Shown piece by piece: positions 57,868 through 64,000 of a DNA stretch of 64,000 bases. The notes beneath the pieces are model-generated. The model saw nothing but the letters and a program-made list of their open reading frames with translations, was not told where the DNA came from and did not search any database. The position numbers and the translations under genes are program-made. Every line of letters starts with the position of its first letter. Within the stretch, counting starts at the first letter, position 1. The stretch is from Mesorhizobium sp. 1M-11 (GTDB taxonomy: Bacteria; Pseudomonadota; Alphaproteobacteria; Rhizobiales; Rhizobiaceae). Where the stretch lies: assembly GCF_001303895.1 (NCBI RefSeq), contig NZ_LJSD01000051.1, positions 62,001-126,000 of the forward strand, in the 5' to 3' direction.

Positions 57868-58233
57868 CCTCACCTTACTTGCATAGACACCACTACTTGT
57901 ACCTAGTCCTGTGACGACGATGCGGGCGCCTGGAGAAAGCTGCTGCCTGAGTTCGTCCGGGACCCCACAAAGCCGATCTAGCAGAAATGGGAGCCCTTGC
58001 AGCCCGACGGGCTTGCGGCACCCTTTTGACCCAATGCTGTCGGCGTCCGTGACAGTGAACGTATGTTCAACTTGCTGCCCTGCGATCAAGGCAATAACCA
58101 TCGGAGCTGCAACGAGGACGAGGTTCCTTCCGGCGAAAAAGCCGAGGAACACAGCACCGCAGATGGCCACTAGCCTTTTGAAGCTTGGTCCCGGCCCCTC
58201 AACTCTAACGGTAAAAACGCTCGCGAGAAGCAA
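57856..58233 (-). CDS. Hypothetical membrane protein
   Basis: The C-terminal 125 residues of a longer open frame look coding: ILLLASVFTVRVEGPGPSFK, LVAICGAVFLGFFAGRNLVL and VAAPMVIALIAGQQVEHTF, then a Cys-containing soluble end (RLCGVPDELRQQ, IVVTGLGTSSGVYASKVRL). Two to three hydrophobic segments are present. The start is uncertain, with TTG 58233 the best candidate. Not recognised. Confidence 0.35.
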   Translation of the reverse strand: MLLASVFTVRVEGPGPSFKRLVAICGAVFLGFFAGRNLVLVAAPMVIALIAGQQVEHTFTVTDADSIGSKGCRKPVGLQGLPFLLDRLCGVPDELRQQLSPGARIVVTGLGTSSGVYASKVRLAD

Positions 58234-58234
58234 G

Positions 58235-58291
58235 ATGGCACGCGGCGGCAAGAGAGATGGCGCAGGGCGAAAGCCTGGTGCATCAGCCAGC
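58235..58291 (+). pseudogene. N-terminal stub like a phage packaging protein
   Basis: ATG 58235 opens MARGGKRDGAGRKPGASA. The RGGKRxGAGRKPG motif is the usual first line of many phage terminase small subunits and related DNA-binding proteins. The reading then enters the antisense of the GFA gene and has no further similarity. Confidence 0.45.
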
Positions 58292-58753
58292 ATCCCCCTC
58301 GAACTGTTCGGCCGACCGCAGCGGATGGAGCCAATGCTCCCGGCGCTTCGTCCAGATCTCGTATCCGGGGGTGATATCGGTCGGTGCCCGATCCAGCGTG
58401 CCAGCCATGATCTCCGCCTCACCGGGCCGCAGCGAAAACACCCGGGACCCGCAGGAAGGACAGAAGCTCCTGCCTTCATAGGTCTTCGTCGGACCCGTGC
58501 ATGCGAAAGCCGAGCGGTCCCAGATCGAGAACATGGCGAATGCGCTGCCGCTGGTGCGACGGCAGTCGTGGCAATGGCAGAGACCGGTCCGGATCGGTTC
58601 GCCCTTGACGGTGAACTTCACCGCGCCGCAAAGACACGATCCGGTGATGGTCTTTCCCTTGCGGAACGCTGCGCCTTTCCGCAGCGCCGGCGTGCCGGCC
58701 GCATCGGTTTCGTTGATCGCGGTGTCCTTCTCCAGGTTCCTGACCTTTGCCAT
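58283..58753 (-). CDS. GFA-family (CENP-V/S-GFA) protein
   Basis: A 156-residue protein of the glutathione-dependent formaldehyde-activating fold. Zinc-binding motifs are GSCLCGAVKF, LCHCHDCRRTSGSAF and FCPSCGSRVF. An extra N-terminal 35-residue tail is present (MAKVRNLEKDTAINETDAAG). Family members bind zinc with Cys; most have no proven activity. ATG at 58753. The gene is intact. Confidence 0.85.
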   Translation of the reverse strand: MAKVRNLEKDTAINETDAAGTPALRKGAAFRKGKTITGSCLCGAVKFTVKGEPIRTGLCHCHDCRRTSGSAFAMFSIWDRSAFACTGPTKTYEGRSFCPSCGSRVFSLRPGEAEIMAGTLDRAPTDITPGYEIWTKRREHWLHPLRSAEQFEGDAG

Positions 58754-58858
58754 GGATCGATCTCCTCTGGCGACCGAACGGCTGACCCGAAAACACGTTC
58801 CAACGGACAGGAGCAGAGATCACCACGGCGCGAAGAAGCGGCCGGGACAGGCGGCCTG

Positions 58859-59035
58859 TCAGAAACGGGCGCCGAGGTGGATCCTGTTGAGGATCGAGCA
58901 TGCCGCTTCGGCGCGAAACAGGGATCGGTTGACCAGTTTCTGTCCGTCCAGCTCCGCCGCCCGGTCGAGAACGTTGTCCCAGACCTTCCAGGTGCCGTCA
59001 GGCTCCTGAATGCATTCGTATCGGGGTCGGCCCAT
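58859..59035 (-). CDS. Short conserved protein
   Basis: A 58-residue protein: MGRPRYECIQEPDGTWKVWD, then NVLDRAAELDGQKLVNRSLF and a helical end. A near copy is at 54281-54445. The block is intact here with ATG 59035, though its AAGG ribosome site is close to the start. Likely folds as a small beta-alpha unit. Function unknown. Confidence 0.6.
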   Translation of the reverse strand: MGRPRYECIQEPDGTWKVWDNVLDRAAELDGQKLVNRSLFRAEAACSILNRIHLGARF

Positions 59036-59230
59036 CCTTGCGAAGCCTCGCTGTCCAAACCTCCCAGTTTTGCGGTGAAGCGGGGGCACATAAGGCAACT
59101 TGCAGCGGCTGTCAGGTCTCGAATTGCCTGTTGGTACGAAAGTAGGAGGTGTGAAGCGGGCTGGCGATCGCTGAAGTCGGTTGCCTGAAAACACGAAAGC
59201 CCGCCCCGGACGGCCGGGGCGGGCGATATC

Positions 59231-60436
59231 TCAAAACCCCTTGCCCTGCTGTTCGGATCGACCAGCGGGACCGCCGGTTCGCTCCTGCATCTTGGGCAAC
59301 ACCAGTAGCAGCGCGACCGACAGGAGATGGATCGCACTGACCACCAGGGCGAGCGAGGAGAGCCCCTTCGCGATGAACGGCGCCGCGGCGACTGTGCCGA
59401 GCGTGGTCATCATGAAGATGAAGAAGACGATCAGCGCCGAGCCGCGCGCATTGTTGCTGCCCGAGGCGACGATGCCGCGATAGAAGCCGAGCGGGCCGCG
59501 CAGGCCAAGGCCGATCGCCATCGGCATGAACAGCAGCGCAAGCATCAGCGTGTTCGTGCCGCCGGCGAGACCGTAGGCAAGCAGGGCCAATGCGCTCACA
59601 GCGCCCAGCACCGTGCCGAACAGGATCACGGTCTCGGTGCCGAAGCGTTCGGAGATCCGCGCGGTGAGATTGGCAGCAATGATGAAGCCGGCGACGTTGA
59701 TGACCTGCATGACGATGAAGTCGTTCAACGTTCCGCCCATCGTGCCGACGATCACGACCGGAGCACCGAACACGAAAGCGATGAGGCCGCCGAGCGTCAT
59801 CGCCTGGCTCAGCGCGTAGCGCATGAAGACACGATCCGTCAGCAATTGGGTGTAGCTGCCGCGCGCGCCGGCATTGCGCTCTTCTCGCGGCAGGCCGACA
59901 ACCGCGATCAGCATCGCCGCAAGCGCGGTCAGCAGGGCAAGCAGCGCGAAGGACGACGGCCATCCGAAATGCGCAAGCAGGGCCACGCCGGCAATGGGCG
60001 CCAGCGCCGGAACCAGCGACTCGACGCTGCCGATGAAACCGATTGCCCGCACGGCAGCCCGATCGTCGAACAGCTGGCGGATGATGCCCGGGGCGAAGAC
60101 GGGCGCGGCGGCAGCCGCCACCCCTTGCATGAAACGCAGCCCGATCAGGATTGCGATGGTCGGCGACAGGGAACAGGCGACAGAGGCGGCCGCAAAGCCT
60201 GCGAGCGCCGAGACAAGCAGGGGCTTGCGCCTGAAATGGTCCGCCAGCCAGCCGAACAGCAGCAAGCCGACGCCACTGCCCGCGACGTAGGCGGCGAGCA
60301 CCAGCTGCGCGGTTGCCTCGCTGGTGGCGAAGATGGCCGGCAATTGCGGCACGGCCGGCAGGACGAGGTCGGTTCCGGCGAGCGAAAGCGCCGTGCACAG
60401 GATCAGGACCGTGAAGGTGACAAGGCGGTATGTCAT
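59231..60436 (-). CDS. MFS drug-resistance exporter (Bcr/CflA type)
   Basis: A 401-residue major facilitator with twelve membrane segments. It opens with TALSLAGTDLVLPAVPQLPA, has the motif-A loop FGWLADHFRRKPLLV, and the antiporter motif-C-like ALAPIAGVALLAHFGW, typical of Bcr/CflA multidrug exporters. ATG 60436. The substrate cannot be predicted. It stands alone. Confidence 0.87.
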   Translation of the reverse strand: MTYRLVTFTVLILCTALSLAGTDLVLPAVPQLPAIFATSEATAQLVLAAYVAGSGVGLLLFGWLADHFRRKPLLVSALAGFAAASVACSLSPTIAILIGLRFMQGVAAAAAPVFAPGIIRQLFDDRAAVRAIGFIGSVESLVPALAPIAGVALLAHFGWPSSFALLALLTALAAMLIAVVGLPREERNAGARGSYTQLLTDRVFMRYALSQAMTLGGLIAFVFGAPVVIVGTMGGTLNDFIVMQVINVAGFIIAANLTARISERFGTETVILFGTVLGAVSALALLAYGLAGGTNTLMLALLFMPMAIGLGLRGPLGFYRGIVASGSNNARGSALIVFFIFMMTTLGTVAAAPFIAKGLSSLALVVSAIHLLSVALLLVLPKMQERTGGPAGRSEQQGKGF

Positions 60437-60697
60437 GGCCGGCGCTCCCGCCAGCTCGAAATAAGCGTGATCATGACTTGGTCTTCAGTTGTTCGGGTGG
60501 CCTGTCTCTTTCGCCTCCGGGCGGGAGGCCGGCCAAACCGAACCCGCTGCTATCCGAAGACGCAAATGGCGGCATTGGCCGCCGGGCGAGCGGCGGTCGG
60601 AACGGTGTGCGCTGCAATGTTCCGGTTCGAAGACATGCGGCACCCCTACCCAAAAACGCGATGCCGGGCAAGCGGGCAGTGCCCGCTGCAGGCCGGC

Positions 60698-60973
60698 TCA
60701 GGCGGAATGATCGCGCCCGCAGCGCGAACATGTCCTGTTGGGCCAGGGGTGATGGGCGCGGAAGAACGACCCCTCGGTCCTGAACAGCGAACACCGGCAA
60801 TCCGGGCAGGTGAACAGGACGACGGCGGCGATGCCGTGCGCCACCCAGAACATCAGCGCAAGCTGTGTCCCGCCCGATGAAAGACCCGCAATGAGCGGTT
60901 CCCATACCGGGAGGGTGATAAGGACCAGGAAGGTCCAGCCCATGAACAGCCATGCTTTCAGGTAGAGTGACAT
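60698..60973 (-). CDS. Zinc-ribbon membrane protein
   Basis: A 91-residue protein with two membrane helices (LFMGWTFLVLITLPVWEPLI and LMFWVAHGIAAVVLFTC) followed by a cytoplasmic zinc ribbon (CPDCRC and CSRCGRD). Not recognised as a known family. ATG at 60973. Confidence 0.6.
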   Translation of the reverse strand: MSLYLKAWLFMGWTFLVLITLPVWEPLIAGLSSGGTQLALMFWVAHGIAAVVLFTCPDCRCSLFRTEGSFFRAHHPWPNRTCSRCGRDHSA

Positions 60974-61335
60974 GGCGATGAGCCTAAGCCGATTCTCGCC
61001 GGTCGATCCAATGCGCCGGCCTTGCCCACGCGCTTTATCCCGCGCACGGCGTCAGAGCCGTGAACGCAACGACCCGGTTCGTCGGCGCTCCTTCCGGTTC
61101 GAAGATATGGGGCCACTTGAAAAGGAGCCTGGCAAGCCGGCTAAGCGACGCTCCCCGCAGGCCGAACCGCACCGCGATGGGCGCGTGAATGCCTTCTCCG
61201 CTCCCGACGAGCCCGCAATCCGGCGGGACGCCCGCCTCGTCCGGAAGTATCCTTGCTGAAGCTACTGGAACTGGCCTAGGTTGCCGACTGACCTGTCCTC
61301 GACCGAGGGGTGTGGACAAAGAAGGGGGCTGCATC
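60974..61335. other. Non-coding gap, nothing recognised
   Basis: Between the zinc-ribbon gene and the amidohydrolase gene. The amidohydrolase frame stays open back to ATG 61189, but the predicted residues there look like random GC-rich coding. A 20-nt similarity (TTCCGGTTCGAAGA) is shared with 60620-60640. The amidohydrolase promoter is probably here. Confidence 0.4.
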
Positions 61336-62793
61336 TTGCCGATTCGCCTTGGCCGAAAGTACGCCCATTTGACACATGGCCGGACCTGCGCCTGCCACAG
61401 CCCGCAGGCACAGCAACTGCTCTCGCGCCTCGACAAGGGACTGTCGCGCCGGTCGGTCCTCAAGGGGATCGCGGCGAGCCTTGCCGCTCCCGCGCTGGGC
61501 ATTGTCAGTCCTGCCTTCGCACAAGGTTCCGCCAAGCCGCTCCTGCTCAAGAACGCAAACATCTTCGACGGCACGACCGGCAGGCTGGTCGAAGGCCGCA
61601 GCGTGCTTGTCGAGGGCAAGCTCATAAAGGCGTTGACCGCACCCGGGGATGCCGTGGCCGACGCGGACATCATCGACTGCGGCGGACGCACCCTGATGCC
61701 GGGCATGATCGACGCGCATTGGCATTCGATCCTCGCCGGCATCTCGCAGATGGTGGCGATGACCGCCGATATTCCTTACGTCCATCTGGTCGCCGCGCAG
61801 GAGGCGGAGCGCACCGTGCTGCGGGGCTTCACCACGGTCCGCGATGTCGGAGGTCCGTCGTTCGCATTGAAGCGGGCCATCGACGAGGGACGCATCGCCG
61901 GCCCGCGTATCTACCCCTCCGGCGCGATGATTTCGCAGACGTCGGGCCATGGCGATTTCCGCATGCGGACGGATCTGCCGCGCACGCCGCAAAGCAACCT
62001 CAACGTCACCGAGGAGGCGGGCATCGCGGCGATCGCCGACGGCGAGGCGGAAGTGCTGCGCCGGGTGCGCGAGCAGCTCATGCTCGGTGCCAGCCAGATC
62101 AAGATCATGGGCGGCGGCGGCGTGGCCTCGCCCTACGATCCGATCGATGCGCTTCAATATACCGAGGCCGAAATGAAGGCAGCGGTGGCGGCGGCCACCG
62201 ACTGGGGCACCTATGTGTGCATCCATGCCTACACCCCGGCCGCTGTCCAGCGCGCGCTGGCAAGCGGCGTGAAGTCCATAGAGCATGGCCAGCTTGCCGA
62301 CGAGGAGACTGCCCGGCGCATCGCCGATGCGGGAGCGTGGTGGAGCATCCAGCCGTTTCTGGCGGACGAAGACGCCAACACCTATTCCCTGCCGGAGCAG
62401 CGCGCGCAGCAGCAGACGATCGCCGACGGCACGGCCCGGGCGGTGGAACTGGGACGCAAGCACAACATCAAGATGGCGCTTGGAACCGACATCCTGTTCA
62501 ACCCCAAGGGAACCGCGACCCAGGGCAAGCAGCTCGCCAAGTTCGCCAGGTGGTACGAGAATGCCGATGTGTTGCGGCTCCTCACCAGCGGCAACGCGGA
62601 GCTCGCCGGCCTTTCCGGGCCCCGCAATCCTTATCCTGGAAAGCTCGGGCACATCGAAGCAGGAGCCTATGCGGATATCCTCGTGGTCGATGGCAATCCG
62701 CTCGAGGACATCTCCCTGATTGCCGATCCGGACCGGACGATGAAGCTCGTCATGAAGGACGGGCGCATCCACAAGAACACGCTTTCAGCCTGA
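61336..62793 (+). CDS. Tat-exported metal-dependent amidohydrolase
   Basis: A 485-residue amidohydrolase-superfamily protein. It has a Tat signal (LSRRSVLKGIAASLAAPALG, cut near AFAQG) after an unusual Cys/His-containing lead (HGRTCACHSP). The metal site HWHS is in TLMPGMIDAHWHSILAG, then KIMGGGGVASPYDP with the bridging Lys region, IHAY, EHGQL and GTDILF. TTG 61336 with GGGGG at 7 nt was chosen; GTG 61312 or ATG 61189 are possible. The type resembles imidazolonepropionase-like Xaa-Pro or aryl dipeptidases; substrate unknown. The outer-membrane protein gene follows 10 nt on. Confidence 0.8.
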   Translation: MPIRLGRKYAHLTHGRTCACHSPQAQQLLSRLDKGLSRRSVLKGIAASLAAPALGIVSPAFAQGSAKPLLLKNANIFDGTTGRLVEGRSVLVEGKLIKALTAPGDAVADADIIDCGGRTLMPGMIDAHWHSILAGISQMVAMTADIPYVHLVAAQEAERTVLRGFTTVRDVGGPSFALKRAIDEGRIAGPRIYPSGAMISQTSGHGDFRMRTDLPRTPQSNLNVTEEAGIAAIADGEAEVLRRVREQLMLGASQIKIMGGGGVASPYDPIDALQYTEAEMKAAVAAATDWGTYVCIHAYTPAAVQRALASGVKSIEHGQLADEETARRIADAGAWWSIQPFLADEDANTYSLPEQRAQQQTIADGTARAVELGRKHNIKMALGTDILFNPKGTATQGKQLAKFARWYENADVLRLLTSGNAELAGLSGPRNPYPGKLGHIEAGAYADILVVDGNPLEDISLIADPDRTMKLVMKDGRIHKNTLSA

Positions 62794-62803
62794 GGGGGCT
62801 TCC

Positions 62804-63646
62804 TTGAGAAAATGCGCAGTTGCCGCTGTCCTGGTCCTGAGCGCCGCTCAGGCTGCCTATGCCGCCGATCCCGGCCAACCGGAAGAAGCGGCACCGACCG
62901 CAGCGGAACGCCCGCGCTGGGCGTTGCAGATCACACCCTATATGTGGGCCGCCGGCCTCGACGGGAACATATCGCCGTTTCGGCGCGCTCCGACGATCCA
63001 TGTCGAGAAATCGTTCTCGGACGTCGTGGACGATCTCAACTTCGGCGGCTTCGTCAATGTGTGGGGCCGCTACGATCGTTTCGTCTTCTCGGGCGACATC
63101 ATGTATGTCGACACGACCGACAGCCATGGCACGGGCCCGCTGTCGGCGATGCAGCTTCCGGGCCTGGGCGTCGCCATACCACCGGGCGCGAACGTCGATG
63201 CGGAAGTCGATACCAAGCAGTTCACGGCAACCCTGCAGGGAGGCTACCGTCTCCTCGACACGCCGCAGTTCACGCTCGATGCCCTGGCCGGAGCGCGTTT
63301 CTGGCATATCTCGAACGATGTGACGGTTACCGCGAGCCACCCCGCCATCGGCAGCCGAACCGTCAGCCATGGCGAGAGTTTCGGCTGGGTGGACCCGGTG
63401 ATCGGCGCGCGTGTGTTTCTCCCCCTGACGGAAAAGCTTTCCCTCCAGGCGCAGGCCGACATCGGCGGCTTCGGCGCGGGGTCGGACCTCACCTGGTCGG
63501 CGTTGGCTACCGTCAACTATGTCTTCAACGAGCACCTCTCCGGCTCGATCGGCTACAAGGTGCTGGATGTCGACTACGACAATGGCGGCCATGTCTACGA
63601 CACGCAATTGAGCGGCCCGGTCATGGGCATGACCTGGCGTTTCTAA
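62804..63646 (+). CDS. Outer-membrane beta-barrel protein
   Basis: A 280-residue protein with signal peptide (cut after AAYA) and many alternating strands: RWALQITPYMWAAGLDGNIS, FGGFVNVWGRYDRFVFSGDI and LSGSIGYKVLDVDYDNGG. The last residue is Phe (MTWRF), as in barrels recognised by BamA. The TTG start follows GAGGGGGCTTCC. It is probably co-transcribed with the amidohydrolase. Function unknown. Confidence 0.8.
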   Translation: MRKCAVAAVLVLSAAQAAYAADPGQPEEAAPTAAERPRWALQITPYMWAAGLDGNISPFRRAPTIHVEKSFSDVVDDLNFGGFVNVWGRYDRFVFSGDIMYVDTTDSHGTGPLSAMQLPGLGVAIPPGANVDAEVDTKQFTATLQGGYRLLDTPQFTLDALAGARFWHISNDVTVTASHPAIGSRTVSHGESFGWVDPVIGARVFLPLTEKLSLQAQADIGGFGAGSDLTWSALATVNYVFNEHLSGSIGYKVLDVDYDNGGHVYDTQLSGPVMGMTWRF

Positions 63647-63658
63647 AAACGGCTTCGA

Positions 63659-63913
63659 TCACGCGCCGGGCGCGATGATCCGGGCTGCACGCGCGGCCTT
63701 GACGAAGGCACGGCGGCAGCTGTTGCCGCTCTGCCAGCCATCGAGCGCATCCCGGCAGGTGCGGAGCGCCCTGCGGTAGGCCTGGCCGGAGCCTGGATGG
63801 TCCGGCCAGGCGTCCTGCATCGCTTCGATGGCCTGCCAGGCGCTTTCGACCTTCCTGTGCCCGGTCGGTTGCAGGTCGAGGACGACGGGGTGAGAGAACA
63901 GAACGTCTTGCAA
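63659..63913 (-). CDS. DUF982 protein
   Basis: An 84-residue member of DUF982: VESAWQAIEAMQDAWPDHPG, SGQAYRRALRTCRDALDG and AFVKAARAARIIAPGA. The TTG start at 63913 has an excellent GGAGGGAATT site. It ends convergently with the outer-membrane gene, 12 nt away. Role unknown. A second family member is at 54604-54885. Confidence 0.75.
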   Translation of the reverse strand: MQDVLFSHPVVLDLQPTGHRKVESAWQAIEAMQDAWPDHPGSGQAYRRALRTCRDALDGWQSGNSCRRAFVKAARAARIIAPGA

Positions 63914-64000
63914 AATTCCCTCCTGGGCATGGTTTCGGGAACGAGGGCAGCGGGCCGGAGCCCACCGCCCTCGTCTCGAGCCGCTACAGTTTCGCCTGAT

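Noticed and set aside
60618..60645. GGTTCGAA motif resembling a tRNA T-loop, repeated near 61080-61100
   Set aside because: No acceptor stem or anticodon arm can be folded around it; the motif is part of a short dispersed similarity.
1..64000. CRISPR arrays and riboswitches
   Set aside because: No regularly spaced short repeats with unique spacers and no recognisable riboswitch core were seen; the repeats present are dispersed palindromes.

Overview
The window looks like chromosome from a Rhizobiales alphaproteobacterium, most like Mesorhizobium and relatives. The grounds are high GC with GC-rich third positions, TauR/Xsc, PhnA/PhnY and UxaC/UxuA proteins of rhizobial type, DUF982 genes, and several families of short palindromic repeats of the kind common in Mesorhizobium intergenic DNA. 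I saw no rRNA, tRNA or CRISPR array. Gene names rest on recognising protein motifs and gene order, not on a search.

1-16 kb: a C2-sulfonate cluster. tauR (+) faces the minus-strand genes tauA-tauB-tauC-tauX-tauY (taurine uptake and oxidative deamination). Next comes an IclR regulator divergent from a GMC flavoprotein and an MHS-type permease, probably an isethionate module (iseR/iseJ/iseU). Then xsc, a YeiH-type exporter and pta follow. Taurine and isethionate would both give sulfoacetaldehyde. Xsc makes acetyl phosphate and sulfite from it, Pta makes acetyl-CoA, and the exporter removes inorganic sulfur. The permease gene overlaps xsc by 4 nt.

16-27 kb: an NTF2-like protein, a small exported protein, an MscS channel, a Doc toxin with a 48-residue antitoxin, a 2-aminoethylphosphonate-type ABC transporter (solute-binding protein, ATPase, double permease), and a sulfite dehydrogenase operon sorA-sorB with an ECF sigma factor and its anti-sigma factor. 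SorAB would oxidise sulfite released by Xsc.

27-38.4 kb: hexuronate catabolism. uxaC, a TRAP transporter (dctPQM), a FadR-type regulator, kduI, kduD and a cupin form one minus-strand operon. uxuB, uxuA and a Gfo/Idh/MocA dehydrogenase run divergently.

38.4-51.3 kb: a 2-aminoethylphosphonate operon, phnW-phnA-phnY plus a DMGDH-like enzyme, a PbfA-type lyase and a TIGR03364-type FAD oxidoreductase. It is followed by a Na/Pi cotransporter-PhoU protein and a divergent LysR regulator. The window therefore handles both the sulfonate and the phosphonate analogue of 2-aminoethyl compounds.

51.4-59 kb: an eroded, mosaic stretch. It holds small orphan genes, two fragments of the neighbouring LysR gene, duplicated pieces of a tiny basic protein, a repeat-linked run of small minus-strand genes (including a miniature PrsW/CPBP-like membrane protein), two apparent phage N-terminal stubs, and a GFA-family enzyme. 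59-64 kb: a Bcr/CflA-type MFS exporter, a zinc-ribbon membrane protein, a Tat-exported amidohydrolase, an outer-membrane beta-barrel and a DUF982 protein.

Palindromic repeats sit in most gaps and also inside operons (after tauA, after the AEP binding-protein gene, between xsc and yeiH, between phnA and phnY). One lies inside the signal-peptide coding region of dctP. Gaps over 300 bases hold mainly these repeats: 14016-14508, 23262-23808, 26739-27381, 38436-38789 and 48110-48699. The gap 52185-52569 holds gene fragments, and in 60974-61335 I see nothing.
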